Positions 51,930 to 63,569 are shown, numbered from the stretch's first letter. The stretch: DNA of 64,000 bases from Erwinia aphidicola (GCF_014773485.1 NZ_JACXBP010000002.1:592353-656352); one strand, 5' to 3'. The notes: generated by a model from the sequence alone, not told the origin. Translations and numbers: made by a program.

Positions 51930-54900
51930 TCAATCCGCGTCATATCCCAGGTTCGGGGCCAGCCAGCGTTCGACTTCGCTGACCGGCATGCCTTTGCGTT
52001 TGGCGTAGTCTTCAATCTGGTCACGCTGCAGCTGAGCCACGGCGAAATATTTACTGTCCGGGTGGCTGAAAATCCAGCCAGAGACCGCCGCACCTGGCCA
52101 CATGGCGAATGACTCGGTGAGCTGCATGCCGGTGTGAGTTTCCACGTCGAGCAGCTGCCAGATGGTGGCTTTCTCGGTGTGCTCCGGACAGGCGGGGTAG
52201 CCCGGTGCCGGACGGATGCCCTGATAGTTTTCGCGGATCAGCTCTTCGTTGCTGAGGTTTTCAGTGGCGGCAAAGCCCCAGATGACCTTACGCACCCGCT
52301 CATGCAGGTATTCGGCAAAGCCTTCCGCCAGGCGGTCTGCCAGCGCCTTCACCATGATCTTATTGTAGTCGTCATGCTTAGCATCCCAGGCTTCAGCCAG
52401 TGCATCCTCTTCCAGCCCGCCGGTCACGGCAAAGGCGCCGAGGTAGTCGGCCTTACCGCTGGACTTTGGTGCGACGAAATCAGCGAGACAGTAGTTAGCA
52501 AAGCCCGTCTTTTCTGTCTGTTGGCGTAAGTGATGACTCACTTTCAAAATATGCGAACGCGATTCATCAGTGTAGATTTCAATGTCGTCACCCACGCGGT
52601 TAGCCGGGAAAATCCCCACTACGCCGCGCGGATTGAGCGCGCCATCGCGACTGAGCTGGTCGAGCATCGCATTGGCATCGGCGAACAGGCGTTTTGCCTC
52701 TTCGCCGACCACCTCATCTTCCAGAATGCGCGGATATTTGCCCGCCAGAGACCAGGTCATAAAGAATGGCGTCCAGTCGATGTAGTTACGCAGCACTTCG
52801 ATGTTAGCGCTTACTTCGCTTACACCCATCCTGTGTGCTGGCGGGGGTGTATAACTTTGCCAGTCGAAGGTAAAATCATTGTCGCGCGCAGCCTGCAACG
52901 TCACCGGCGGCGTGCGCGGCTTCTTACGCGCATGCTGAATACGCACCGTGTCATACTCTTTGCGCGTGCGGGCCACAAAGTCTTCGCGCTGCGTCGCCGA
53001 CAGCAGCGCCGACACCACGCCCACGGTGCGCGAAGCATTCTGCACGTAGACCGTTGGTCCGCTGTAGTTCTGCTCGATTTTCACCGCCGTGTGCGCTTTT
53101 GAGGTGGTCGCGCCGCCAATCAACAGCGGCAGGGTAAAGCCCTGGCGTTCCATCTCTTTTGCCACGTTGACCATCTCATCCAGCGACGGGGTGATCAGCC
53201 CGGACAGCCCGATGATATCGGCGTTGTGCTCGCGGGCCGTTTTCAGAATTTTGTCGCTCGGCACCATCACGCCAAGATCGATTATTTCGTAGTTATTACA
53301 CTGCAACACCACGCCGACGATATTCTTGCCGATGTCGTGTACGTCGCCCTTCACCGTTGCCAGCACGATTTTGCCGTTGGTGCTGCCCTTCGCTTTGCTG
53401 GCTTCGATATAGGGTTCAAGGTAAGCCACCGCCTGCTTCATTACGCGGGCAGATTTCACCACCTGCGGCAGGAACATTTTGCCCTCGCCGAACAGGTCGC
53501 CGACCACATTCATGCCGGACATCAGCGGCCCTTCAATCACCTCAATCGGGCGAGCGGCCAGCTGACGTGCGGCTTCAGTATCTTCCTCAATAAATTCGGT
53601 AATGCCTTTCACCAGCGAATATTCGAGGCGCTTCGCTACTTCCCAACTGCGCCATTCCGCCTGGGGTTTAGTACTGTCATCTTCCGCTTTGCTGCCGCGA
53701 TATTTCTCGGCGAGGTCGAGCAGGCGCTCGGTGCCGTCGTCGCGGCGGTTCTGAATAACGTCCTCCACCGCTTCACGCAGATCGCCTGGCAAATCGTCAT
53801 AGATTGCCAGCTGCCCGGCGTTGACGATGCCCATATCCATGCCGTTGCGGATGGCGTGATAGAGGAACACCGCGTGGATCGCCTCGCGCACCGGGTCGTT
53901 CCCGCGGAAGGAGAACGACACGTTGGAGACGCCGCCAGAGATCATCGCATGCGGCAGTTCGCGCTTGATATCTTCACAGGCGCCGATAAAGTCCATCGCG
54001 TAGTTGTTATGTTCTTCGATCCCGGTGGCAACGGCGAAGATATTTGGGTCAAATATGATATCTTCCGGCGGGAAGCCCACGTCTTCAGTCAGCAGCTGAT
54101 AAGCGCGGCGGCAAATCTCGATTTTACGCGCGCGGGTGTCTGCCTGGCCAACTTCATCGAAGGCCATCACCACCATCGCCGCGCCGTAGCGCCGCACCAG
54201 GCGGGCATGTCGCAGGAACTGATCGACCCCCTCTTTCATCGAGATGGAGTTCACAATCCCTTTGCCCTGAATGCACTGCAGGCCTTTTTCGATCACCTCC
54301 CACTTGGAGGAGTCGATCATGATCGGCACGCGGGCGATATCCGGCTCGCCGGCGATCAGGTTAAGGAAACGCACCATCGCCGCTTCGGCGTCGAGCATCC
54401 CTTCATCCATATTGATATCGATGATCTGCGCACCGCTCTGCACCTGCTGCAGCGCGACTTCCAGAGCTTCGTTATACTTTTCTTCTTTGATCAGGCGCTT
54501 AAACTTCGCCGAACCGGTGACGTTGGTACGCTCGCCGACGTTCACAAACAGGCTTTCCGCGCTGATGGTCAGCGGCTCCAGCCCGGAGAGGCGGCAGGCG
54601 ACTGGCAATTGCGGCAGCTGGCGCGGGGCGACGCCGTCGATAGCTTGCGCCATCGCCGCAATGTGCTGCGGGGTGGTGCCGCAGCAGCCGCCGACGATAT
54701 TGAGGAAGCCGGAGCGCGCCCATTCACCAATCTGTTCGGCCATAATGTCAGCATCAAGATCGTACTCGCCGAAGGCGTTCGGCAGCCCTGCATTCGGATG
54801 AGCAGTAACATAGCTTTCGGCGATGCGCGACAGCTCGGCCACATACTGGCGCAGTTCATCCGGGCCAAGCGCACAGTTAAGGCCAAACGAGAGCGGCTCG

Positions 54901-55613
54901 GCGTGGCGCAGCGAGTGATAGAAGGCTTCGGTAGTCTGGCCGGAGAGCGTACGCCCGGAGGCATCGGTGATGGTACCGGAAATCATCAGCGGCAGCTCGA
55001 TGCCGAGGGCTTCGAACTCCTCTTTGACGGCGAAGATCGCCGCTTTGGCGTTCAGGGTATCGAACACCGTTTCGATCATGATGATATCGCAACCGCCTTC
55101 CACCAGCGCACGCGTCGATTCACGGTAGGCTTCCACCAGCTGATTAAAGGTGACGTTTCGAAAGGCTGGGTCGTTAACATCAGGAGAAATGGAGCAGGTA
55201 CGGTTAGTAGGCCCTAACACACCGGCAACATAGCGCGGGCGATCCGGCGTTTTAGCACACCATTCATCGGCGCAGGCGCGCGCCAGCTTTGCGGCGGCGT
55301 AGTTAATTTCTGCTGACAGCGACTCCATATGGTAGTCGGCCATCGCGATGGTGGTGGAGTTGAACGTGTTGGTTTCGAGGATATCCGCGCCTGCAGCCAG
55401 ATAGCCGTTGTGAATTTCGCTAATTATATCCGGTTGGGTGAGCACCAGCAGGTCGTTGTTGCCCTTGAGATCGCTCGGCCAGTCGGCGAAACGCGCACCG
55501 CGATAATCTTCTTCTTCCAGCCTGTAGCTCTGGATCATGGTGCCCATACCGCCATCAAGCAGCATAATGCGTTTTTTCAGCTGCTGATGCAGCGCTTCAA
55601 TCCGGTTACTCAC
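51930..55613 (-). CDS. metH: Cobalamin-dependent methionine synthase
   Basis: 1227 aa, the E. coli length. Four modules in order: homocysteine-binding zinc barrel (GGCCGTTP near residue 308), pterin-binding barrel ([13 protein letters not shown]), B12-binding domain with the [14 protein letters not shown] cobalt-ligand His, and the C-terminal SAM reactivation domain. Transfers methyl from methyltetrahydrofolate to homocysteine. Divergent from iclR; a MetR-like site lies upstream. Confidence 0.98.
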   Translation of the reverse strand: MSNRIEALHQQLKKRIMLLDGGMGTMIQSYRLEEEDYRGARFADWPSDLKGNNDLLVLTQPDIISEIHNGYLAAGADILETNTFNSTTIAMADYHMESLSAEINYAAAKLARACADEWCAKTPDRPRYVAGVLGPTNRTCSISPDVNDPAFRNVTFNQLVEAYRESTRALVEGGCDIIMIETVFDTLNAKAAIFAVKEEFEALGIELPLMISGTITDASGRTLSGQTTEAFYHSLRHAEPLSFGLNCALGPDELRQYVAELSRIAESYVTAHPNAGLPNAFGEYDLDADIMAEQIGEWARSGFLNIVGGCCGTTPQHIAAMAQAIDGVAPRQLPQLPVACRLSGLEPLTISAESLFVNVGERTNVTGSAKFKRLIKEEKYNEALEVALQQVQSGAQIIDINMDEGMLDAEAAMVRFLNLIAGEPDIARVPIMIDSSKWEVIEKGLQCIQGKGIVNSISMKEGVDQFLRHARLVRRYGAAMVVMAFDEVGQADTRARKIEICRRAYQLLTEDVGFPPEDIIFDPNIFAVATGIEEHNNYAMDFIGACEDIKRELPHAMISGGVSNVSFSFRGNDPVREAIHAVFLYHAIRNGMDMGIVNAGQLAIYDDLPGDLREAVEDVIQNRRDDGTERLLDLAEKYRGSKAEDDSTKPQAEWRSWEVAKRLEYSLVKGITEFIEEDTEAARQLAARPIEVIEGPLMSGMNVVGDLFGEGKMFLPQVVKSARVMKQAVAYLEPYIEASKAKGSTNGKIVLATVKGDVHDIGKNIVGVVLQCNNYEIIDLGVMVPSDKILKTAREHNADIIGLSGLITPSLDEMVNVAKEMERQGFTLPLLIGGATTSKAHTAVKIEQNYSGPTVYVQNASRTVGVVSALLSATQREDFVARTRKEYDTVRIQHARKKPRTPPVTLQAARDNDFTFDWQSYTPPPAHRMGVSEVSANIEVLRNYIDWTPFFMTWSLAGKYPRILEDEVVGEEAKRLFADANAMLDQLSRDGALNPRGVVGIFPANRVGDDIEIYTDESRSHILKVSHHLRQQTEKTGFANYCLADFVAPKSSGKADYLGAFAVTGGLEEDALAEAWDAKHDDYNKIMVKALADRLAEGFAEYLHERVRKVIWGFAATENLSNEELIRENYQGIRPAPGYPACPEHTEKATIWQLLDVETHTGMQLTESFAMWPGAAVSGWIFSHPDSKYFAVAQLQRDQIEDYAKRKGMPVSEVERWLAPNLGYDAD

Positions 55614-55700
55614 AGCACTTCCCCTTCCACTTCACTCGCAGGCACCAACGCCAACACGCCATACTGGCACAACTTTTGCGCGGGTAAAAGTTATGCGATA

Positions 55701-55713
55701 TGAGAGTTCTTCA
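55701..55713. promoter_or_regulatory. Possible MetR site upstream of metH
   Basis: TGAGAGTTCTTCA, close to the MetR consensus TGAA-N5-TTCA with one mismatch. It is 88 bp upstream of the metH start. Confidence 0.4.
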
Positions 55714-55759
55714 ACCGCTAATAAAGCCAGAAAAAGCTGGAAGTATGGCGGGTATGCAA

Positions 55760-55774
55760 CGAAAATGATTTCCA
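55760..55774. promoter_or_regulatory. IclR autoregulatory site
   Basis: CGAAAATGATTTCCA matches the IclR palindrome (TGGAAAT-ATTTCCA type) with a good right half, located 27 bp before iclR. Confidence 0.6.
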
Positions 55775-55800
55775 TAACCATAACAACTAAGGAGTCAGGT

Positions 55801-56634
55801 ATGGCCACCCCCGTCGCGGCAAAACGCGGAAAGAAACCCCGCGCTGCCGCCGCTGCTCCCGCCGCACCTGCCGGGCAGGTCCAGTCATTAACCCGCGGCC
55901 TTAAGCTGCTGGAATTCATTGCTGAATCGCACGGCAGCGTGGCGCTGACCGAACTGGCGCAGCAGGCCGGCTTACCCAACTCCACCACCCATCGTCTGTT
56001 GACGACCATGCAGCAGCAGGGATTTGTGCGTCAGGTGGGCGACTTAGGGCTATGGACCATTGGCGCGCACGCGTTTGTAATCGGCAGCAGCTTCTTGCAG
56101 AGCCGCAACCTGCTGGCGCTGGTGCATCCGATGTTGCGTTCGCTGATGGAAGAGTCGGGAGAGACGGTGAATCTGGCGGTACTGGACCTCAGCGATCATC
56201 AGGCGGTGATTATCGACCAGGTGCAGTGTACCCAGCTGATGCGTATGTCGGCACCGATCGGCGGCAAGCTACCGATGCACGCCTCCGGGGCAGGTAAAGC
56301 GTTTCTGGCCAATCTGAACGACAAGCAGGTAACGGAACTGCTGCATCGCAAGGGGCTGCACTATTACACGCCGAAAACCCTGATGTCGCCGCAGAGCCTG
56401 AAGGATAATCTCGCGCTGGTGCGCAAAACCGGCTATTCGTTCGACGATGAGGAGCATGCGCTGGGGCTGCGCTGCGTGGCCGCCTGCATTTATGATGAGC
56501 ACCACGAACCGTTTGCGGCGATCTCCATCTCCGGCCCAATCTCGCGTATTACCGATGACCGCGTGACCGAGCTGGGTGCGCTGGCGATTAAAGCCGCCAA
56601 AGAGATCACCCGCGAATATGGCGGTGGGCGCTAA
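55801..56634 (+). CDS. iclR: Acetate operon repressor IclR
   Basis: 277 aa (E. coli 274) from ATGGCC with AAGGAG 9 bases upstream; the longer frame runs through the operator. Ala/Pro-rich basic N-terminus, winged HTH (QSLTRGLKLLEFIAESHGSV, TTHRLLTTMQQQGFVRQVGD), and effector domain (MHASGAGKAFLANL, AACIYDEHHEPFAAISISGP). Represses aceBAK and itself. Convergent with aceK. Confidence 0.96.
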   Translation: MATPVAAKRGKKPRAAAAAPAAPAGQVQSLTRGLKLLEFIAESHGSVALTELAQQAGLPNSTTHRLLTTMQQQGFVRQVGDLGLWTIGAHAFVIGSSFLQSRNLLALVHPMLRSLMEESGETVNLAVLDLSDHQAVIIDQVQCTQLMRMSAPIGGKLPMHASGAGKAFLANLNDKQVTELLHRKGLHYYTPKTLMSPQSLKDNLALVRKTGYSFDDEEHALGLRCVAACIYDEHHEPFAAISISGPISRITDDRVTELGALAIKAAKEITREYGGGR

Positions 56635-56666
56635 CCTCATTTATAGCCAAAATAATGGGAGCGGCA

Positions 56667-58400
56667 TCAAAGGGTATGAAGGGTATAGCGCTGGCAAAAG
56701 CGCTGACGCCGACGATAAGCAAACACATCTTCGATATGGCCATTGCGGATGCGCTGCTGCAGCTCGCGCCAGTACCCGGCGCGAAACAGTTCACTGTGCA
56801 TCTCATCGAACAGCCTGGCGATTGCCGGGTCGGCACACAGATAGTGACGAAACTCCTCCGGGAACACATCCTCCGGCGACACGCTGTACCACGGCTCGTG
56901 GCTCAGCTCATCCTCCGGGTAGCGCGGCGGCGGGATGTCGCGAAAATTCACTTCGGTCATGTAACTGATTTCATCGTAGTCATAGAACACCACGCGCCCG
57001 TGGCGGGTGATGCCGAAATTTTTATACAGCATATCGCCGGGGAAGATGTTGGCCGCCGCCAGCTGCTTTACCGCGTTGCCGTACTCCTCGATTGCCTCGC
57101 GCCGCTGCTGCGGATTAGCCTGCTCCAGCCACATATTGAGCGGCGTCATGCGGCGCTCCATATACAGATGGCTGATGACCAGCTGCTCGCCCTGATAGTG
57201 GAGTTTCTCCGGCACCTCGCGCTGCAGCAGTGCCAGCAGCTGTGGGCTAAGCCGCTGCTGCTCGATCGCGAAGTTCTCAAACTCCTGGGTGTCGGCCATT
57301 CTGCCCACGCGGTCATGCTCCTTGACCAGCTGGTAGCACGCGCGCACCCGCTCCGGCGTGACCTCTTTCTGCGGCGCAAAGCGGTCTTTGATCACCTTAA
57401 ATACCCGATCGAAGCCCGGCAGGGTAAATACCAGCATCACCAGGCCCGGTACGCCGGGCGCGATAACAAACTGTTCGCGGGTTTGCGTCATATAGCTGAG
57501 GTATTCGCGATAGCTCTCAGTCTTGCCATGCTTCTGGCAGCCAATCGCCATATACAGCTCGGCGGTGGTTTTGCCGGGAAGGATCTCGCGCAGCCATTCG
57601 ACCAGCGCCGCCGGCAGTGGGGCATAAACCATAAAATAGGAGCGGGCGAAGCCAAACACGATACTCGCCTCACGGTTGCTGGTCAGGCAGGTATCGATAA
57701 ACAGCTCGCCCTCATCGCTGCGGTGGATTGGCAGCAGAAAGGCGCAGATGCCGCAAGGGGTGCGCAATTTAGCCACCAGCCAGGCCGCTTTGTTGCGATA
57801 AAACAGTTCGTTAGCCACCTGTAGCGTTGCCTGCTGTAGCGCCTCCGCACTGAACTGTTCGTGCAGGTGCGCCGTGATAAAGCCGATATCGCGCGCCAGA
57901 TCCTGCCAGGGCAGGCGCAGCGGCAGGTCGTGCAGCAGACGGCTCAGCAGCGGCGGCCAGCCGGCCGTCGCGCTGAACTCCCTGGCCAGCGGCCGCGGAA
58001 TGGTACGAAAGCGCCGTTCGGGCTGCGAGCTGAAGATAAATAGCCGCTCCGGCGTCAATGCCTGGTGGCTGAACAGCCGACAGTAGACGGAGTTAAAAAA
58101 GCTTTCGGCAATCTCAAAGCGCGGATAGTCCGGCAGCAGATCGGTATAGATCGCCTTCACCCGCTGGAGAAAATCGCGGTCGTCGGCCTGTGAGGCGGTG
58201 ATGCAGCGCAGCTGTTCCACCACCAGGCCGACGTGATGGTCGTAGAGGTGAATACGCGCTTTCATCGCCTGCTGCACCGCCAGCCAGTCGGCCTGTTCAA
58301 AGCGCTGCTGCGCCCCGGCGGTAACCTCAAGAAAGCGACCATACTGCGCGTCAAATCCCTGCAGGATGGTGCGGGCAATCAGGGTTTCGAGTGTGGCCAT
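56667..58400 (-). CDS. aceK: Isocitrate dehydrogenase kinase/phosphatase
   Basis: 577 aa (E. coli 578). Bifunctional enzyme that phosphorylates and dephosphorylates isocitrate dehydrogenase to steer flux at the glyoxylate branch. [34 protein letters not shown] (ATP loop) and [20 protein letters not shown] (catalytic Asp region) conserved. Last gene of aceBAK; a palindrome sits in the 73-bp gap after aceA. Confidence 0.96.
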   Translation of the reverse strand: MATLETLIARTILQGFDAQYGRFLEVTAGAQQRFEQADWLAVQQAMKARIHLYDHHVGLVVEQLRCITASQADDRDFLQRVKAIYTDLLPDYPRFEIAESFFNSVYCRLFSHQALTPERLFIFSSQPERRFRTIPRPLAREFSATAGWPPLLSRLLHDLPLRLPWQDLARDIGFITAHLHEQFSAEALQQATLQVANELFYRNKAAWLVAKLRTPCGICAFLLPIHRSDEGELFIDTCLTSNREASIVFGFARSYFMVYAPLPAALVEWLREILPGKTTAELYMAIGCQKHGKTESYREYLSYMTQTREQFVIAPGVPGLVMLVFTLPGFDRVFKVIKDRFAPQKEVTPERVRACYQLVKEHDRVGRMADTQEFENFAIEQQRLSPQLLALLQREVPEKLHYQGEQLVISHLYMERRMTPLNMWLEQANPQQRREAIEEYGNAVKQLAAANIFPGDMLYKNFGITRHGRVVFYDYDEISYMTEVNFRDIPPPRYPEDELSHEPWYSVSPEDVFPEEFRHYLCADPAIARLFDEMHSELFRAGYWRELQQRIRNGHIEDVFAYRRRQRFCQRYTLHTL

Positions 58401-58427
58401 GGTGTGCCTCCGGCGCTGGATTCAGGA

Positions 58428-58449
58428 AGGGACGGGCATGCCCGTCCCT
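58428..58449. repeat. Intergenic palindrome, class B, inside the ace operon
   Basis: Perfect 22-bp palindrome with core GGGACGGGCATGCCCGTCCC, between aceA and aceK. Same core as 25186-25209. Could lower aceK relative to aceA by partial termination or mRNA protection, as the REP elements of the E. coli ace operon do. Confidence 0.85.
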
Positions 58450-58473
58450 GTTGAGAAACCTGAAGCGTTGTGG

Positions 58474-59778
58474 CTAAAACTGATCTTCTTCCGTCGAACC
58501 GGTCAATGCCGTGACGGATGACACCCCACCCTGAATAATGGTGGTGACATGGTCAAAGTAGCCGGTGCCGACCTCCTGCTGATGCGAAGAGAAAGTGTAA
58601 CCCTGCTTGATAGCGGCAAACTCCGGCTGCTGCACTTTCTCTACGTAGTGGCGCATCCCCTCCCCCTGCGCATACGCCTGCGCGAGGTCGAACATGTTGA
58701 ACCACATGCTGTGGATCCCTGCCAGGGTGATGAACTGATATTTGTAGCCCATTTCAGACAGTGCCTGCTGGAAGCGGGCGATGGTGTCGTCGTCGAGATT
58801 CTTTTTCCAGTTAAATGACGGTGAACAGTTGTATGCCAGCAGCTTGCAGGGGAAGCGGGCGTGTATCGCGTCGGCGAAACGGCGCGCCTGCTCCAGGTCC
58901 GGCTTCGAGGTTTCACACCAGATCACGTCGGCATAAGGTGCGTAGGCCAGCCCGCGGCTGATCGCCTGTTCGACTCCGGCATGGGTGCGGAAAAAGCCCT
59001 CCGGGGTGCGCTCACCGCTGATAAATGCACGGTCATATTCGTCGCAGTCGGAGGTGATCAGGTCTGCTGCGTCGGCATCGGTACGCGCAATCAGCACCGT
59101 TGGCACACCCATCACATCCGCCGCCAGCCGCGCCGCCACCAGTTTCTGAATCGCTTCCTGGGTTGGCACCAGCACTTTGCCACCCATATGTCCGCACTTC
59201 TTCACCGAGGCCAGCTGATCCTCAAAATGCACGCCGGCGGCTCCAGCCTGGATCATCGACTTCATCAGTTCAAATGCATTCAGCACGCCGCCAAATCCGG
59301 CTTCGGCATCCGCGACAATCGGCAGGAAGTAGTCAACATGGCGCGGGTCGCCCGGCTCAATCTCGCTCGACCACTGGATCTGATCGGCACGCTGGAACGT
59401 GTTGTTGATCCGTTCCACCACCGACGGCACCGAGTTGGCCGGGTACAGCGACTGGTCCGGGTACATGCTGGCTGCGAGATTAGCATCGGCCGCGACCTGC
59501 CAGCCGGATAAGTAAATAGCCTCAATCCCCGCTTTCGCCTGCTGCAGCGCCTGCCCACCGGTCAGGGCGCCCAGGCTGTTGACGTAACCTTTCTGCGCTC
59601 CGCCGTTAAGCAGTTTCCAGAGCCGGTGCGCACCGTTTTCGGCCAGGGTACAGACCGGGTTGACCGAGCCGCGCAGCTTAACCACTTCCGCCGCGCTGTA
59701 GGGGCGGGTAATGCCGTCCCAGCGAGCTTCACGCCAGGTTTGTTCTATCTGCTGAATCTGTTGGATACGAGAAGTCAT
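58474..59778 (-). CDS. aceA: Isocitrate lyase
   Basis: 434 aa, same as E. coli. Splits isocitrate into glyoxylate and succinate. Signature [20 protein letters not shown] carries the active Cys; [20 protein letters not shown] and [17 protein letters not shown] are conserved. Confidence 0.98.
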   Translation of the reverse strand: MTSRIQQIQQIEQTWREARWDGITRPYSAAEVVKLRGSVNPVCTLAENGAHRLWKLLNGGAQKGYVNSLGALTGGQALQQAKAGIEAIYLSGWQVAADANLAASMYPDQSLYPANSVPSVVERINNTFQRADQIQWSSEIEPGDPRHVDYFLPIVADAEAGFGGVLNAFELMKSMIQAGAAGVHFEDQLASVKKCGHMGGKVLVPTQEAIQKLVAARLAADVMGVPTVLIARTDADAADLITSDCDEYDRAFISGERTPEGFFRTHAGVEQAISRGLAYAPYADVIWCETSKPDLEQARRFADAIHARFPCKLLAYNCSPSFNWKKNLDDDTIARFQQALSEMGYKYQFITLAGIHSMWFNMFDLAQAYAQGEGMRHYVEKVQQPEFAAIKQGYTFSSHQQEVGTGYFDHVTTIIQGGVSSVTALTGSTEEDQF

Positions 59779-59799
59779 TGTGGTGCTCCTTGTCAGGGT

Positions 59800-61398
59800 T
59801 CAGGGGAGTAAGCGGTAGCCGGGCAGAGTCAGAAACTCCACCAGTTCGGGTTCGGTGGTAATGCGCTCCATCAGCGCGGCGGCTTCGTTAAAGCGCCCGT
59901 TGTCATAGCGCGTGTCGCCCAGCTCCTGGCGAATAACCTGCGTCTCTTCAGTCAGCATCTGGCGGAACAGTGCTTCGGTTACCACTTCTCCGCTTTGCAG
60001 GGTTTTGCGATGGTGGATCCACTGCCAGATTGAGGTACGCGAGATCTCAGCGGTGGCAGCATCCTCCATCAGACCGTAAATTGGCACGCAGCCGTTGCCG
60101 CTAATCCAGGCTTCGATGTACTGCACCGCCACGCGAATATTGGCGCGCATGCCCGCCGCGGTGCGCGCTCCGTCGCAGGGGGCCAGCAGCTGCTCAGCGG
60201 TAACGGGGGCATCCTGCACGCGCATTACCTGTAGCTGGTTTGGGCGGTCGCCCAGTACCTGATTGAAAATCTCCATCACGGCGTCGGCCAGGCCTGGATG
60301 TGCAATCCAGGTGCCGTCATGCCCATTGCTGGCTTCACGCTGCTTATCAGCCTGCACTTTATCCAGCACCCACTGATTGCGTTCGGCATCTTTGCTGGGG
60401 ATAAAGGCCGCCATGCCACCCATCGCAAACGCGCCGCGCCGGTGGCAGGTTTTGATCAACAGTCGTGAGTAAGCATCGAGAAACCCCTGATCCATCGTGA
60501 GCGACTGGCGATCCGGCAGGACGCGATCCGGGTAGTTCTTCAGCGTTTTGATATAGCTGAAGATGTAATCCCAGCGACCGCAGTTTAGCCCGACGATGTG
60601 ATCGCGCAGGTGATAGAGGATCTCGTCCATCTGGAATACCGCCGGCAGCGTTTCAATAAGCAGCGTGGCTTTGATGGTACCGCGTGGCAGATCGAAACGA
60701 TCTTCGGCGTAGCTGAATACGTCACTCCACCAGGCCGCCTCCTGGTAAGACTGGGTTTTTGGCAGGTAGAAATAGGGGCCACTGCCCTTTGCCAGCAGCG
60801 TGTCGACGTTGTGAAAGAAGTAGAGCGCGAAATCAAACAGGCTGCCCGGGATCGCCTCATCACGCCAGGTAACGTGTTTTTCCGGCAGGTGCAGACCGCG
60901 CACGCGGCAGATCAATACCGCGGGATCGGGCTTCAGCTGGTAGATCTTCCCGGCTTCATTGCGGTAGCTGATAGTGCCGTTTACCGCATCGCGTAGATTG
61001 ATCTGTCCGGCAATCACCTTCTCCCAGCTGGGCGCCAGCGAATCCTCAAAATCCGCCATAAAGACATTCACGTTGGCGTTGAGCGCATTGATCACCATCT
61101 TGCGTTCAACCGGGCCGGTGATCTCTACCCGGCGGTTCTGTAAATCGGCTGGGATACCGCGGATCTTCCACTCTTTATCTTTAATGGAATTAGTTTCCGA
61201 AATAAAACCCGGCAGTACTCCGCCATCGATTTTATGCTGCACCCGTTGGCGATCGGCCAGTAGTGCATGACGTCGCGGCGTAAAGCGTGCCACCAGTTCA
61301 GCCAGAAAATCGACGGCGGAATCGGTAAGGATCTGTTGTTCTGCCTGACCAAATGCGCGCTGAAAGGTCAGTTCGCTGCTGATTACCTGCTGTGTCAT
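59800..61398 (-). CDS. aceB: Malate synthase A
   Basis: 532 aa (E. coli 533). Condenses glyoxylate with acetyl-CoA. Signature ADFEDSLAPSWEKVI and the GLNCGRWDYIFSYIK segment are diagnostic; the C-terminal IWQWIHH region carries the catalytic Asp loop. Starts the aceBAK operon, 21 bp before aceA. An IclR operator lies upstream. Confidence 0.98.
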   Translation of the reverse strand: MTQQVISSELTFQRAFGQAEQQILTDSAVDFLAELVARFTPRRHALLADRQRVQHKIDGGVLPGFISETNSIKDKEWKIRGIPADLQNRRVEITGPVERKMVINALNANVNVFMADFEDSLAPSWEKVIAGQINLRDAVNGTISYRNEAGKIYQLKPDPAVLICRVRGLHLPEKHVTWRDEAIPGSLFDFALYFFHNVDTLLAKGSGPYFYLPKTQSYQEAAWWSDVFSYAEDRFDLPRGTIKATLLIETLPAVFQMDEILYHLRDHIVGLNCGRWDYIFSYIKTLKNYPDRVLPDRQSLTMDQGFLDAYSRLLIKTCHRRGAFAMGGMAAFIPSKDAERNQWVLDKVQADKQREASNGHDGTWIAHPGLADAVMEIFNQVLGDRPNQLQVMRVQDAPVTAEQLLAPCDGARTAAGMRANIRVAVQYIEAWISGNGCVPIYGLMEDAATAEISRTSIWQWIHHRKTLQSGEVVTEALFRQMLTEETQVIRQELGDTRYDNGRFNEAAALMERITTEPELVEFLTLPGYRLLP

Positions 61399-61502
61399 CT
61401 TATTCTCCTGTCATCGACCGGTGGTCGGCTGAGAGATCGGGGTGCTGCCGCTGAACAATCTTTAAGCTACAGGATCAAAATATAATCAGTTAAAATTTAA
61501 AA

Positions 61503-61518
61503 TCAAAAACTATTTCCA
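61503..61518. promoter_or_regulatory. IclR operator of aceBAK
   Basis: Minus strand TGGAAATAGTTTTTGA, almost identical to the E. coli aceB operator that I recall (TGGAAATTGTTTTTGA), in an AT-rich tract. Confidence 0.8.
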
Positions 61519-61664
61519 TTTTAATTAAAAATTCATCTCAACATGATGATTTAAAGAGAGATTAAAGCTCGCAATAACAGGAAGGTGTTTTCATCGGAAA
61601 TGTGAGTAAGCTCGGGTGACAGGATTAAGCTTGATGGGGAGGAGTTTACAGCTGTGGAAATGCC

Positions 61665-61691
61665 AAAGGGTGGATCGAGGATCCACCCTTT
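61665..61691 (-). terminator. Hairpin after metA
   Basis: AAAGGGTGGATC GAG GATCCACCCTTT: perfect 12-bp arms with a 3-base loop, 20 bp past the metA stop. The U run is only three bases, so termination is probable but not certain. Confidence 0.7.
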
Positions 61692-61711
61692 GCTTTCTAC
61701 GTTCAGCGCGA

Positions 61712-62641
61712 CTATTCGAGCGTCGGGTTCATATGGCGCAGGTCGAATGGCGTAATCTGGTAAACGTAGTAGTTGAGCCAGTTGGAGAACAGCAGGTTGC
61801 CATGGCTACGCCAGCTGGCACGCGGCGGTAGCTCAGGGTTGTCATGGGGGAAGTAGTTGAATGGTACTTCCGGCTGCAGGCCAGCGTCGTAGTCGCGATG
61901 ATATTCGCCGGAAAGCGTCAGGGCATCGTACTCGGGGTGGCCGGTGACAAATGCCAGGCGCTTATCCTTGCTGGCAAACAGATAGGCTCCGGTCTGCTCC
62001 GATTCCGCGAAGATCTCCAGATCGGTGTAGTCTCGCAGTAGCTGCACCGGGAAATCAGCATAGCGTGAGTGCGGCGCAAGGAAGGTATCGTCAAAGCCCC
62101 GCGTGAGCAGCGCATGCGGATGCAGGATCTGGTGCTCAAACACACCTGAAAGCTTGTTTTCCCGCGTCTGCTTGGGAATGCCATACAGAATGTTTAACGC
62201 CGCCTGTACCGCCCAACAGACGAACAGTGTGGAAGTGACGTGTTCTTTCGCCCAGTGCAGTACCTGCTGGATCTGCGGCCAGTAAGCCACATCATTAAAG
62301 TCGACCAGTCCCAGCGGCGCGCCGGTGACGATCAATCCATCGTAGTTATCATGCTGAATATCTTCGAAATTACAGTAGAAATTATTCAGATGCTCCGAAG
62401 GGGTATTACGTGATTCCCGGCTGTCGATGCGCAGCAGCTGCACATCAATTTGCAGGGGAGAGTTGGAGAGCAGGCGCAGAAACTGGTTCTCGGTTTCGAT
62501 CTTCTTCGGCATCAGATTCAGTACCAGCACTTTTAGCGGGCGGATCATCTGCGTGCTGGCACGCGTGGACGTCATGACAAAGACGTTCTCGTTGCGCAGA
62601 AAATTCACGGCTGGTAATTCATCGGGTACCCTGATCGGCAT
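61712..62641 (-). CDS. metA: Homoserine O-succinyltransferase
   Basis: 309 aa, the E. coli length, from [16 protein letters not shown]; an upstream ATG five codons before is less likely. First committed step of methionine synthesis. Catalytic Cys in [20 protein letters not shown], His in the HPEYDAL region, Glu in [17 protein letters not shown]. Four Met boxes upstream indicate MetJ repression. Confidence 0.97.
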   Translation of the reverse strand: MPIRVPDELPAVNFLRNENVFVMTSTRASTQMIRPLKVLVLNLMPKKIETENQFLRLLSNSPLQIDVQLLRIDSRESRNTPSEHLNNFYCNFEDIQHDNYDGLIVTGAPLGLVDFNDVAYWPQIQQVLHWAKEHVTSTLFVCWAVQAALNILYGIPKQTRENKLSGVFEHQILHPHALLTRGFDDTFLAPHSRYADFPVQLLRDYTDLEIFAESEQTGAYLFASKDKRLAFVTGHPEYDALTLSGEYHRDYDAGLQPEVPFNYFPHDNPELPPRASWRSHGNLLFSNWLNYYVYQITPFDLRHMNPTLE

Positions 62642-62659
62642 AACCTGCTTCCTCACTAC

Positions 62660-62691
62660 ATACGTTTATACGTTTAGACATCCAGACAGCC
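62660..62691. promoter_or_regulatory. Four tandem Met boxes (MetJ operator)
   Basis: Four contiguous 8-mers: ATACGTTT (62660), ATACGTTT (62668), AGACATCC (62676), AGACAGCC (62684), each a variant of AGACGTCT. They lie 19 bp upstream of the metA start. Confidence 0.88.
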
Positions 62692-62880
62692 AAAGATAAC
62701 GCGCTCTGCCGTGAATGTCGAGTATTCATCGAATAGTTGAAAATGTTTCATCACGCCTGGCTTTGGGGACTAAAAGTGTTGTTCCCGCAGTGTGCGTCAA
62801 TAATAGCTAAAATAGGGAAGTCGGGAGCTGCCTGGCTTTGTTAGATTGCACATTTCTAAACAGATAATGTGTTCAATGAT

Positions 62881-63465
62881 ATGCAAAAAATAAAGGAATA
62901 TCTCGCGCTGGCGATGATGATGTGCGTGCCATATCTGATTGTAATGGCTGATAATTATATTTTCAAAAATGAGGTTAATAAGCATTCAATAACCGCCATC
63001 TCACACTCTGTCTTTCTGATTATTAATATAATCCTGCTGTATAAAATCAAACATAATAACAGAGACCTGTCCGGGGGGATCTTACTGATTATAGGGCTTT
63101 TTGCTGCGATGTTTATCCGTGAGAACCGGGAAAATATTCGCGATTTATTTAACGGAGCGCTTCACTGGTCGTGGCTGGCTATCGCAATATCAGTGAGTTA
63201 TCTGTGGCAGGCGGCTCAGCAAGGCATCAGGAAGACTTTGAGAAATCTTGTCGAGCTGCACCGATTCGGCGATTATAACTACTTGATTTGTGGTCTTATT
63301 TTAGTGCTGGTGTGGTCCAGACTGTTTGGCAACCGCTATGTCTGGAAGGGAATTGCGAATATTCATTATAGCGAAGCATTGAAAAATACTGCTGAAGAGC
63401 CCACTCAGAGCCTGGGTTATCTCATCATTATGTATGGATTAGTGAAGATCTTACGCAGTAAGTAG
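62881..63465 (+). CDS. Unrecognised membrane protein
   Basis: 194 aa from ATG 62881 (a GTG at 62869 is possible; neither has a clear ribosome site). Four or five hydrophobic segments: residues about 7-24, 42-58, 65-80, 95-110 and 136-152, with basic loops (FIRENRENIRD, QGIRKTLRNL). I do not recognise the family. AT-rich compared with the surrounding genes, which suggests transfer. It points toward the ribosomal operon and converges with it. Confidence 0.6.
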   Translation: MQKIKEYLALAMMMCVPYLIVMADNYIFKNEVNKHSITAISHSVFLIINIILLYKIKHNNRDLSGGILLIIGLFAAMFIRENRENIRDLFNGALHWSWLAIAISVSYLWQAAQQGIRKTLRNLVELHRFGDYNYLICGLILVLVWSRLFGNRYVWKGIANIHYSEALKNTAEEPTQSLGYLIIMYGLVKILRSK

Positions 63466-63528
63466 GCAGCACGTGTCGATCAACGATTGGCCTTTGGGAT
63501 CTGGCGTGCTTAACAGCCCTGTAAACGC

Positions 63529-63556
63529 AAAAAACCCCGGCCTTTCGGTCGGGGTT
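63529..63556 (-). terminator. Terminator of the rRNA operon
   Basis: Minus strand AACCCCGACCGAAAGGCCGG then GGTTTTTTGCG: a stem with one A-C mismatch, GAAA loop and T run, 14 bp past the 5S gene. Confidence 0.85.
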
Positions 63557-63569
63557 ATTGCTTTATTTG

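Larger units (their letters stand above)
61399..61711. other. aceB upstream / metA downstream gap
   Basis: 313 bp. The AT-rich part (61460-61560) carries the IclR operator and should carry the aceB promoter; the distal part carries a hairpin after metA. Confidence 0.6.

Noticed and set aside
53226..55217. A 663-codon open frame antisense to metH
   Set aside because: metH is intact at full length here; the antisense frame is a codon-bias artefact.
56655..57824. A 389-codon plus-strand frame across aceK
   Set aside because: Shadow of aceK; no domain or start signal.
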